A stretch of 64,000 bases of DNA from Dokdonella_A sp963775445 (GTDB taxonomy: Bacteria > Pseudomonadota > Gammaproteobacteria > Xanthomonadales > Rhodanobacteraceae), in NCBI GenBank assembly GCA_963775445.1, contig CAVZIT010000004.1, forward strand, positions 62,001-126,000. Direction: 5' to 3'. Position 1 is the first letter of the stretch. Each line of letters begins with the position of its first letter. The translations under genes and the position numbers were made by a program. Positions 18,661 through 26,465 of the stretch are shown here, in pieces. Below the pieces are notes generated by a model. The model made no database searches. It was not told the origin of the DNA and saw only the letters and a program-made list of their open reading frames with translations.

Positions 18661-18779
18661 CAGTGAGGTGTTTTGGTCGGGTCGGAGGTGTCATGCGTAT
18701 TTTCGGGCTTTTCGCCGCATGGAGTGAGAACGATTCGACGCGGGATCCTGACGGATGGCGAGCGTGAGTCGCGAACATT

Positions 18780-18903
18780 CCGTTCGCATGGAGTCCTTCG
18801 ACAAGTTCAGGGCAGGCGTAATTTGCGCCAAGTGAACTCGAAGCAACTCGCGCTGGGTGCCCTTCGACTTCGGCCTGACGGCCTACGCTCAGGGTGAACG
18901 GGG
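18780..18903. repeat. copy of the dispersed repeat also found at ~9913-10070
   Basis: This stretch shows CCTTCGACAAG, CAGGGCAGGCGTAA, then CGAAGCAACTCGCG, then CCTTCGACTTCGGCC and TACGCTCAGGGTGAACGG. The same blocks in the same order occur at 9913-10070, with degenerate matches. It runs directly into the 75-bp tandem array, whose unit contains the same TACGCTCAGGGTGAAC core. Confidence 0.7.
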
Positions 18904-19285
18904 GTGGGACGAGGAGATCTCATCGTACTCGACATCCGTGATCGCTCCGGCGAAGGCCTACGCTCAGGGTGAACTGGGATGGGACGAGGAAATCTCATCG
19001 TGCTCGACATCCGTGATCGCTCCGGCGAAGGCCTACGCTCAGGGTGAACTGGGATGGGACGAGGAAATCTCATCGTGCTCGACATCCGTGTGCTCCGGCG
19101 GCGGCCTACGCTCACGGTGAACGGGTGGTGGGGCGAGGAAATCTGATCGTGCTCGACATCCGTGATCGCGGCAAATTCCTATGCTCCGGGGGACGGGCGC
19201 GGGACGAGGAAATTTCATCGTACGCGACATCCGTGATTGCGTTGTCGAAGGCCGGCGCCCAGGGTGGATGGGCGTTGGGAGCGGC
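18880..19285. repeat. tandem array of ~75-bp units (five full plus one partial)
   Basis: Unit starts (at GGCCTACGCTCAGGG or its variant) are at about 18880, 18955, 19030, 19103, 19176 and 19250, spacings 75, 75, 73, 73 and 74. Units 2 and 3 are nearly identical; later units diverge. Each unit carries GACGAGGAAATCTCATCG followed by GCTCGACATCCGTGAT; within it GACGAG/CTCATC can form a 6-bp hairpin. Because 75 is a multiple of three an open frame runs through part of the array, but the last units break the periodicity and no known protein is encoded. A fragment resembling another common dispersed repeat (TGGATTCTTGCTTTCG) lies at ~19386. The rest of 18661-19463 holds no gene I can support. Confidence 0.85.
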
Positions 19286-19463
19286 CTGCCGCAGCCGCCT
19301 GCTCATACCGAAGGAGTCAGCAACGCTGCGCGACACATCATCGCAGCGCGTGTGCGATGCTTGCGCAGGTCGGCGTTGGCGTGAATGGATTCTTGCTTTC
19401 GTCGGAACGACGCGCAGCAGCAGACTCTGTCCCCTTATTGCGCAAACATCGACAGCGGCGTCC

Positions 19464-20694
19464 ATGCTCAACAGGCTCTGGTTCGGTTTTTTTCTGGCGG
19501 CGACGCTCGCAGCGTGCGGGCGCTGGCTGATCGGGGGCGATCCGGGTGTATTCGCGTCGATGGTCTCGAGCCTGTTCGACATGGCCAAGCTCTCGGTAGC
19601 GGTGATGGTGCTGTTGTTCGGCACGCTGACCTTGTGGCTCGGTTTTTTGCGCATCGCCGAGCAGGCCGGGCTGGTGGCGGCGCTCGCGCGGCTGCTCGGT
19701 CCGTTGTTCCGCCGGTTGATGCCGGAGGTTCCGCCCGGGCATCCGGCGATCGGCCTGATCACGCTCAATTTCGCCGCGAACGCGCTCGGACTCGACAACG
19801 CCGCGACGCCGATCGGGCTGCGCGCAATGCGCGAGCTGCAGACGCTCAACCCGAGCGACACGTCGGCGAGCAATGCGCAAATCCTGTTTCTCGTGCTCAA
19901 CGCTTCTTCGCTGACCTTGTTGCCGGTGTCGATCTTCATGTACCGCGCACAGGCCGGCGCGAGCGATCCAACGCTGGTGTTCCTGCCGACGCTGCTTGCG
20001 ACCAGCGCATCGACGCTGGCCGGTTTGCTGAGCGTCGCCGTGATGCAGCGGCTGCGGCTATGGGATGTCGTGGTACTCGCGTGGCTCGGGACGATTGCGG
20101 TACTGCTAGCTGTTTTCATGGCGGTACTGGCGGGTCTGTCGTCCGGCGCGCTTGCATCGGTGTCGTCGCTGCTCGGCAACCTCGTCCTGTTCGGCATCAT
20201 CATGGCGTTTCTGCTGGCCGGCGCGTGGAAGAAGGTGCCGCTTTACGAGAGTTTTGTCGAAGGCGCCAAGCAGGGCTTCGATGTCGCGCGCGACCTGTTG
20301 CCGTACCTGGTTGCGATGCTGTGCGCCGTGGGCGTGCTGCGCGCCTCGGGCGCGCTCGATTTCGCGCTCGACGGCATCCGCGCCGTCTCCGCCTGGATCG
20401 GCTGGGACACGCGCTTCGTCGATGCGCTGCCGACCGCGCTGGTCAAACCGTTCTCCGGCAGCGCCGCGCGCGCGATGCTGATCGAGACCATGCACCACTC
20501 CGGACGCCGACAGTTTTCCGTCGCTGCTCGCGGCCACGATGCAGGGCAGCACCGAAACCACGTTCTATGTTCTGGCCGTCTATTTCGGCGCGGTCGGCAT
20601 CCGTCGCGCACGCCATGCGGTTGGTTGCGCGCTGATTGCTGATCTTGCGGGCGTGCTGGCCTCGATTGCGGTGTGCTACTGGTTTTTCGGATAA
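19464..20694 (+). pseudogene. SpmA-SpmB-like nucleoside-recognition membrane protein, one frameshift near 3' end
   Basis: From ATG 19464 the protein has about ten hydrophobic segments and matches the fused spore-maturation (SpmA-SpmB, Gate-domain) family found in Gram-negatives: FAANALGLDNAATPIGL in the first half and FVEGAKQGFDVARDLLPYLVAML and VKPFSGSAARAM in the second. After IETMHHSG the frame is lost: the current frame stops at 20642, while the +1 frame continues as DSFPSLLAATMQGSTETT and ends WFFG at 20694. Removing one base near 20502-20505 restores a ~409-residue protein. Function in bacteria that do not sporulate is unknown; probably a transport-related membrane protein. Disruption may be real or a sequencing error. 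Confidence 0.82.
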
Positions 20695-20801
20695 GCCTCG
20701 TCGCCACACATGTGTTGACCGCGTCGCGGCAATGGGCGCTCGACTCGATGACAAGTCTTGCTGGCAGTCGAAAATGTGATCAGCGTCCGGGCAGCGCCTG
20801 A

Positions 20802-22178
20802 TCAGGCAATACGCACCACGAACCGCGCACCGCCGAGTGCGGGCGATCGGCTGACGTCGAGTTCGCCGCGATACGCCTTGAGAATATCCTGCACGATGGC
20901 AAGCCCGATTCCATGGCCCTGCGTGCGCTCGTCGCCGCGCACGCCGCGCTGCAGCAAGCGATCGATTTTCTCGTCCGCGATTCCAGGACCGTCGTCGTCG
21001 AACACCAGTTCCAGGCCGGCCCTGCGCCCGCCCGTGGACGTGACGTGGACGCTGAGCATGACCCGGCGTCTGGCCCATTTGAAGCCGTTTTCGAGCAGGT
21101 TGCCGAGTAGTTCCATCAAATCTCCCTGCTCACCGTGGAAGCGCGCCGCCTTGTCGATGTCGAACTCGCAGAGCACTCCCTTGCTCTGATAGACCTTCTC
21201 CAGACTTTGCACGATTTCCTCGGCGAACGGCTCGACCGGCAATGGCGCGGCAAACGTCTGATGTCCCGAGGTCGCAGCGCGTGACAGCTGGTAGGCGACG
21301 ATCTCGTCCATGCGCCCGACCTGATCGAGTACGGTCCAGCGCAATTGCTCGCTTTCGCTTTCGGACTCGAGTTGGCTGCGCATCACCGCGAGTGGAGTCT
21401 TCAAACTGTGCGCAAGGTCGGAGAGCGTGTTGCGATAGCGCGTCAGCCGGTCGCGCTCGCCATCAATGAAGTTGTTGAGACTGGTGGCCAATCCGGACAG
21501 CTCGAGCGGGTAACTGGAGGCGAGTCGTTGCTGGCTGCCGTGTTCGACTTTGGCCAGGTCGCCCACGACTTTGCGCAGTGGCGCGAGACTCCATCGCAGC
21601 ACCACGAACAGAACCAGCATCAGCACGATGCCGAGTCCCCCAAGCCAGATAAGCAACGTGCGCCGGTAGATATCGACCTGGCGCTTCAGCGCGCCAATAT
21701 CCTCACCGACATGGAAGGTGAGGTGCAGGTCGTGCTTGCCGGTGGACCAGTCGACTCCCTGCGACAGCACGAACAGATCGCCCGACGGCGTCGGGACCGG
21801 GCCGTCGAAACGCACGACGCCGCGCGGCAACTGGCGGTCAAACGGCAACACACGCCCGACAGCTGACGGCGAGCGCCACTCGTCGTCCTTTGCTCCGAGG
21901 ATGCGTGTGCCGACGATGCCGGCGTAGAGGCCGGTCATCGCGGGCCGGTCGAAGCGCGGATCGGGGCCGACCTCGGGCGGAATCAGCGAACCCGAACGCG
22001 TGGTGTCCGAAGCGGCGAGATAGGCGTACATGTAGCCCTGCAAGCGATCGCGCAGGGCACTTTCCGCGGCATCATAGAAGCCGCGATCGAGTGCGAAGAA
22101 GGTCATGCCGAGAAATGCCGCGAGCACCAGCGCCGCAGCTGCGAGCGAGCGCGCTTGCAGGGAAAGAGGGCGCGCCAC
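20802..22178 (-). CDS. phoQ: PhoQ-like sensor histidine kinase
   Basis: A 458-residue membrane sensor kinase. Two transmembrane segments (residues ~10-30 and ~174-194) flank a ~140-residue periplasmic sensor domain rich in acidic patches. Next come a HAMP-like linker, the phospho-accepting H257 in LAHSLKTPLAVMRSQ, the N box LLGNLLENGFKWA, and G boxes DDGPGI and GHGIGLAI. It would phosphorylate the response regulator encoded 12 bases upstream. PhoQ kinases respond to divalent cations, acid or antimicrobial peptides; the signal here is not deducible from sequence. Confidence 0.9.
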   Translation of the reverse strand: MARPLSLQARSLAAAALVLAAFLGMTFFALDRGFYDAAESALRDRLQGYMYAYLAASDTTRSGSLIPPEVGPDPRFDRPAMTGLYAGIVGTRILGAKDDEWRSPSAVGRVLPFDRQLPRGVVRFDGPVPTPSGDLFVLSQGVDWSTGKHDLHLTFHVGEDIGALKRQVDIYRRTLLIWLGGLGIVLMLVLFVVLRWSLAPLRKVVGDLAKVEHGSQQRLASSYPLELSGLATSLNNFIDGERDRLTRYRNTLSDLAHSLKTPLAVMRSQLESESESEQLRWTVLDQVGRMDEIVAYQLSRAATSGHQTFAAPLPVEPFAEEIVQSLEKVYQSKGVLCEFDIDKAARFHGEQGDLMELLGNLLENGFKWARRRVMLSVHVTSTGGRRAGLELVFDDDGPGIADEKIDRLLQRGVRGDERTQGHGIGLAIVQDILKAYRGELDVSRSPALGGARFVVRIA

Positions 22179-22190
22179 GCGATTGCGTCC

Positions 22191-22919
22191 TCAGACGGCG
22201 TCCGGCGAAGCCCCGTCGGCGAGCACCTCTTCGGCGTTGGTCTCGTTGCGTTCGAGTGCGAAGCGATAACCCCGGCCGCGCACGGTTTCGATCGGCTTGA
22301 TCGTGTTTTCCGGATCGAGTTTGCGACGCAGGCGCCCGATGAATACCTCGAGGACGTTCGAATCGCGATCGAAATCCTGCTGGTAAATGTGCTCGGTCAG
22401 GTCCGCCTTCGATACCAGCTCGCCCGCGTGCAACATCAGATATTCGAGCACCTTGTATTCGTAGCTGGTCAGATCCACCGGTTGATGATTGACCGCGACG
22501 GTCTGCGCGGTCGTATCGAGCGTGATCGGACCGCATTCGAGCAGGGGTCGAGACCAGCCACTGGCGCGACGAACCAGAGCATTCAGGCGCGCGGAAAGCT
22601 CCTCGACGTGGAACGGTTTGACCAGATAGTCGTCGGCGCCGTTCTTGAGACCCTGCACCTTGTCCTGCCAGGAGGAGCGCGCCGTGAGAATCAGGATCGG
22701 ATAACGTTGCCCCGACTCGCGCAACTCCTTGACCAGATCCATTCCCGAAAGCTTCGGCAACCCGAGATCGATGATCGCGACATCAAAAGGCACCTCGCGA
22801 CCGAGGAACAGGCCTTCTTCGCCATCGCCCGCCGCATCGACCGCAAAGCCATCCCTTTTCAGTCGGGCTGCCAGCGTCTCGCGCAACGGTGCTTCGTCTT
22901 CTACCAGCAATACGCGCAT
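22191..22919 (-). CDS. phoP: PhoP-like response regulator (OmpR family)
   Basis: A 242-residue two-component regulator. The receiver domain (1-118) has the acidic pocket E7/D8, phosphoacceptor D51 in IIDLGLP and the conserved lysine in YLVKPF. The winged-helix DNA-binding domain (~125-225) contains LTSYEYKVLEYLMLHAGELVSK and VLEVFIGRLRRKLD. First gene of phoP-phoQ. It is preceded, after 122 bases, by a PepSY-domain gene on the same strand, a frequent arrangement in Lysobacterales that suggests the PepSY protein is a cotranscribed or target gene. Confidence 0.92.
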   Translation of the reverse strand: MRVLLVEDEAPLRETLAARLKRDGFAVDAAGDGEEGLFLGREVPFDVAIIDLGLPKLSGMDLVKELRESGQRYPILILTARSSWQDKVQGLKNGADDYLVKPFHVEELSARLNALVRRASGWSRPLLECGPITLDTTAQTVAVNHQPVDLTSYEYKVLEYLMLHAGELVSKADLTEHIYQQDFDRDSNVLEVFIGRLRRKLDPENTIKPIETVRGRGYRFALERNETNAEEVLADGASPDAV

Positions 22920-23041
22920 AGCGTCCTCTCCGTAGTTGTCGCCCCGTGTCTGCAGCGCACTGCACCTTGTTCGCGGCCGACCAAGCGGGTTGTTGCTTCG
23001 TCAGCGGCGCGTCTTGACCATAATCGTCGCAATATCCGACA

Positions 23042-23290
23042 TCATTCTTCTGCAGAAATCTGCACGACCTGCACCTTGCCGTCAGGCGTCAGCACCTTGA
23101 TTCGATACACCTTGCGCTTGCCAAGTTTCAGCGTCTGAACGCCGAGAACCTTGCCATTGGTCTGCTGCTGCACGCGCGCCACCGCGTCCTGCAAACTCAC
23201 TTCGCGCGCCTGAGAAAGCGTCGCGGCGCCCATCAACACACACGCGGCCAGCAACAGGGCAGGTTTTTGAACGAAGCTGAAGACATGCAT
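23042..23290 (-). CDS. small exported PepSY-like protein
   Basis: An 82-residue protein starting at ATG 23290 with a signal peptide (VQKPALLLAACVLMGAATLSQA). The mature part EVSLQDAVARVQQQTNGKVLGVQTLK...KVYRIKVLTPDGKVQVVQI has the alpha-beta-beta pattern of a PepSY domain. Located just upstream of phoP on the same strand. PepSY proteins bind or inhibit proteases or act as sensors in the periplasm; linkage to the PhoPQ system is inferred from position only. A start at 23311 is possible but places charged residues before the signal peptide. Confidence 0.75.
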   Translation of the reverse strand: MHVFSFVQKPALLLAACVLMGAATLSQAREVSLQDAVARVQQQTNGKVLGVQTLKLGKRKVYRIKVLTPDGKVQVVQISAEE

Positions 23291-23426
23291 CGCAATCCCG
23301 GACGGCCTCACCGACGGCAGTCGGCCGCCCGATGCACTCAGTCTTCACACCCGGGATTGAATTTCCGCTGAACTTGGCGGCCCAGCGCGCGGGGCGTTGA
23401 GTGTGCGTATGGCGTCTTGGGCATCG

Positions 23427-24023
23427 TCATGCGCCCGCGCCCAGTCCTTTCCCGTCACCAGGATCGCGGCGAAAACACCCTTGCACATGATCATTGACCA
23501 TGCCACTCGCCTGCATGAATGCGTAACAGATCGTGGGGCCGACGAAACGGAACCCGGCCTTGCGCAAGGCTGCGCCCATGCGCTCCGATACCTCGGTTTG
23601 GGCTGGAACATCGGCCTGCTTGCGCCAATGATTCCTTCGCGGCGCTCCGCCAACCAGCGCCCATAGCGCGGTGTCGAGGCTGCCGTATTCGGCGATCTGT
23701 CGCGACGCCGCGCGCGCGTTGTCGCGGATTGCCATCATCTTCGACCGGTTGCGGATCAAACCCGGGTCGCCCAGCAATTTCTCCAGCGTCGCGTCGCGCA
23801 GTCGCGCCACCCGTTCGATTTCGAAATCGTGGAACACGCGACGATAGCGTTCGCGCTTGTGCAGTACGGTGCGCCATGACAAGCCCGCCTGGGCCCCTTC
23901 GAGGCAAAGCAATTCGAACAGCCGGCGATCCTCATGCAGCGGCACGCCCCATTCGCGATCGTGATACGCGCGCATCAGCGGGTCGGGACCCTCGGCCCAT
24001 CCACAGCGTTTTCGCTCGCTCAT
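23427..24023 (-). CDS. tag: DNA-3-methyladenine glycosylase I
   Basis: A 198-residue base-excision repair glycosylase of the Tag family, removing 3-methyladenine. It begins MSERKRCGWAEG and has the zinc ligands C7 and H21 (YHDREWG) with the matching VNDHVQGC pair near the C-terminus, plus the family segments EGAQAGLSWRTVLHKRE and GFRFVGPTICYAFMQASG. ATG 24023 is chosen over an upstream in-frame start since Tag proteins begin here. Together with the AlkB-like gene 5 kb away it gives two alkylation repair activities in the window. Confidence 0.93.
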   Translation of the reverse strand: MSERKRCGWAEGPDPLMRAYHDREWGVPLHEDRRLFELLCLEGAQAGLSWRTVLHKRERYRRVFHDFEIERVARLRDATLEKLLGDPGLIRNRSKMMAIRDNARAASRQIAEYGSLDTALWALVGGAPRRNHWRKQADVPAQTEVSERMGAALRKAGFRFVGPTICYAFMQASGMVNDHVQGCFRRDPGDGKGLGAGA

Positions 24024-24163
24024 GCGCTCTGCCCGATACGGGTTCGATCCGGCGAAAAAGGGTCGCGACCCAGCGCGCACCCGATGCCATGCGTGTCCTC
24101 GTCAGCGCGTATATTACGCGGCCACCTGACTGTCCGGCGGTCGCCGCCAAGCATGCGCTGCCC

Positions 24164-25075
24164 ATGTCACATGCCAACGCCCGCAGAACGGCCCTCGTTG
24201 CCCTGGTCGTTCTCACGCTGATCTGGAGTTACAACTGGATCGTGATGAAGCAGGTGCTGCGCTACGCGGGGCCGTTCGATTTTGCCGCGTTACGGTATGT
24301 ATTCGGTACCGTGGTCCTGTTCCTGGTTCTGGTGCTGCGTCGCGAGTCGCTCGCACCGCCACCACTGGTCCAGACAGCCCTGATCGGCCTTGCCCAGACC
24401 ACCGGCTTCCAGGCACTGGTGCAGCTCGCGCTGGTCCATGGCGGCGCGGGCAAGACGGCCCTGCTCGCATTCACGATGCCATTCTGGTCGGTATTGCTGG
24501 CATGGCTCCTGATCGCCGAGAAGCCGTCGCGCCGTCAGGGGCTCAGCCTTGTGGTGGCATTCGCGGGACTGGTCCTGATTCTCGAACCGTGGCGAGGGCT
24601 GGGCAGTGCGCAGAGTTCAGCGCTCGCAATCGGCGGCGGCGCGTGTTGGGCGATCGGCGTGGTGCTGTCGAAACGCCTGTTCTTGCGCGGCGGTGTCACG
24701 GTTCTGTCACTGACTGCCTGGCAGATGCTGGTGGGCACGCTCGCTCTGGTCGCGATCGCGATTGTCGCACACGAGCCAGCTGTCCAGTGGTCGCACTATT
24801 TCATCGGCGCATTGATCTACAACGGCGTGCTTTCATCGGGACTCGCATGGTTGATGTGGTCGTTCATCATCGAACGCCTGCCGACCCCCATAGCAAGTCT
24901 CTCGAGCCTGAGCATTCCGATCTGCGGTGTCCTACTCGCGTGGCTGCTGCTCGGCGAACGTCCTTCGTGGTTCGAACGCGGCGGCATCTTGCTGGTGGCG
25001 GCGGCCCTGCTCGTGGTCAACGCACGCGGTCGCAATACACAGGCGACCCTGGTTGGAGACGGCACCCCTCGCTGA
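24164..25075 (+). CDS. EamA/DMT-family transporter
   Basis: A 303-residue integral membrane protein with ten predicted transmembrane helices arranged as two EamA repeats (roughly residues 8-140 and 150-290). Signatures include LIWSYNWIVMKQ in helix 1, FDFAALRY, and the C-terminal PIASLSSLSIPICGVLLAWLLLGE. Such proteins export amino acids or other metabolites. The frame is open far upstream, but the ATG at 24164 fits the family N-terminus. Divergent from tag and convergent with the dehydratase gene. Substrate unknown. Confidence 0.85.
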   Translation: MSHANARRTALVALVVLTLIWSYNWIVMKQVLRYAGPFDFAALRYVFGTVVLFLVLVLRRESLAPPPLVQTALIGLAQTTGFQALVQLALVHGGAGKTALLAFTMPFWSVLLAWLLIAEKPSRRQGLSLVVAFAGLVLILEPWRGLGSAQSSALAIGGGACWAIGVVLSKRLFLRGGVTVLSLTAWQMLVGTLALVAIAIVAHEPAVQWSHYFIGALIYNGVLSSGLAWLMWSFIIERLPTPIASLSSLSIPICGVLLAWLLLGERPSWFERGGILLVAAALLVVNARGRNTQATLVGDGTPR

Positions 25076-25080
25076 GCGGA

Positions 25081-26043
25081 TCACCAGAGCAGATGGTCGA
25101 GATCCACGTTGCCGCCCGACAGGATGATGCCGACCTTGCGTCCCGCGAATTGCTCCGGAAAACGCAGGACGGCGGCGAGCGTGATTGCCGCTGACGGCTC
25201 CACGATGATCTTCAGCCGGTTCCAGATGAGTCGCATGGCCTCGACCGTATCGCTGTCCACGAGCGTCAGGACGCTGACCTGATGGCGCACAAGCAAGTCG
25301 AAATTGACTTGTCCTATCACTGCGCGCAAACCGTCACAAATCGTGTCCGGCTCGATTTCGGTGACGCGTGTGCCACGTCGCAGCGATTCGGCGGCATCGG
25401 CGGCGCCTTCGGGTTCGGCGGCGACCACGCGAACCGGCGGCGAACGCGAAGCCGCGGCTGCTGCGCTGGCGCCGACCAGCCCGCCTCCACCGATCGGTGC
25501 GATCAGCACATCGAGCGTTCCGACTTGTTCGAACAATTCCAGCGCCGCAGTTCCCTGGCCCGCAATGACATCCGGATTCGTGTAGGGATGAATCAGACTT
25601 GCACCGGTTTCGTCACGCACCCGTTCGGCGGCCGCTTCGCGCGCCGCCAAGGTCGGGGCACAACGGTGCAGGGTCGCCCCGTATGCTTCGATCGCCGCGA
25701 CCTTGGACGCGACCGCGCCCTCGGGAACCACGACGTGTGCCGGGATCTCGCGCGTTTGTGCCGCGAGCGCGAGCGCTGCGCCGTGGTTTCCCGAGGAATG
25801 CGTCACCACGCCGCGTTGCGCGACTGCATCGGTCAGCGACCAGACCGCGTTGCAGGCGCCGCGAAATTTGAATGCCCCGGCGCGCTGGAAGTTCTCGCAC
25901 TTGAACAAGAGCTCGGCGCCAGCCATTGCGTCGAGCGAACGAGAGCGCAGCACGGGCGTGCGGTGCGCATGAGCGGCGATCCGACGCGCCGCCTGTTCGA
26001 TCTCGGCGAGTCCGGGAAGTGAAGTTGCAGCGTCGTCTTGCAT
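25081..26043 (-). CDS. PLP-dependent threonine/serine dehydratase-like enzyme
   Basis: A 320-residue fold-type II PLP enzyme. The Schiff-base lysine is K59 in GAFKFRGA, the phosphate loop is IGGGGLVG, and SSGNHGAALA and LSGGNVD match serine/threonine ammonia-lyases and serine racemases. No regulatory ACT domain is present, so it is the short catabolic type (TdcB/serine racemase-like) rather than biosynthetic IlvA. Likely reaction: deamination of L-threonine or L-serine to a 2-oxo acid; racemase activity is an alternative. Convergent with the EamA exporter gene (5 bases between stops). Confidence 0.85.
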   Translation of the reverse strand: MQDDAATSLPGLAEIEQAARRIAAHAHRTPVLRSRSLDAMAGAELLFKCENFQRAGAFKFRGACNAVWSLTDAVAQRGVVTHSSGNHGAALALAAQTREIPAHVVVPEGAVASKVAAIEAYGATLHRCAPTLAAREAAAERVRDETGASLIHPYTNPDVIAGQGTAALELFEQVGTLDVLIAPIGGGGLVGASAAAAASRSPPVRVVAAEPEGAADAAESLRRGTRVTEIEPDTICDGLRAVIGQVNFDLLVRHQVSVLTLVDSDTVEAMRLIWNRLKIIVEPSAAITLAAVLRFPEQFAGRKVGIILSGGNVDLDHLLW

Positions 26044-26465
26044 TACAGGGACACCAGGCGTTCGGTCGATATTCCAAAGCGCGCCGCTTTGGTCGCCCGC
26101 TGCGATCGATCGCATTCCGCAATGGGCAAGATCAGGGAGTCGAGGCCCTCGAGGCCCTGAGCAGGATATACAGGGAAATTCGCGAACACGGTCACAGTTT
26201 CGAGCATCGCCTGACTGCGCCGGCTCCGTGCGGCCTGCAAATCCTGCGAGCCCGCCGCATAATGCGCCGCGCCTTGCCTCATTGCCATCGGTCGAAGGTC
26301 ACTGGCGCCTGGCACACGGTCCTCTTGGATTCCCCCTGTTCCTACGACCGCCAGGCGCCAGCCTTTGCGCATTCGGCAGGCGCGGATTGATCCGATAAAC
26401 TTGAGTGCCCGCCGCAGCGCCGGAGTCCGGCAGCGGCAAATCCTTTGGCACGAGCAAACCCACGC
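26044..26465. other. 422-base gap upstream of mnmG, no feature recognised
   Basis: No ORF with a ribosome site, RNA gene, or inverted repeat with a T-tract was found. Long antisense frames cross it but extend through mnmG and are shadows. It should contain divergent promoters for the dehydratase gene and mnmG, but no convincing -35/-10 pair could be assigned. Confidence 0.5.

Noticed and set aside
19044..19463. In-frame extension upstream of the SpmA-SpmB-like gene giving a 532-codon ORF through the tandem repeats
   Set aside because: The extra codons are low-complexity translation of the 75-bp repeats (25 codons per unit). The true start ATG 19464 directly precedes the membrane domain.
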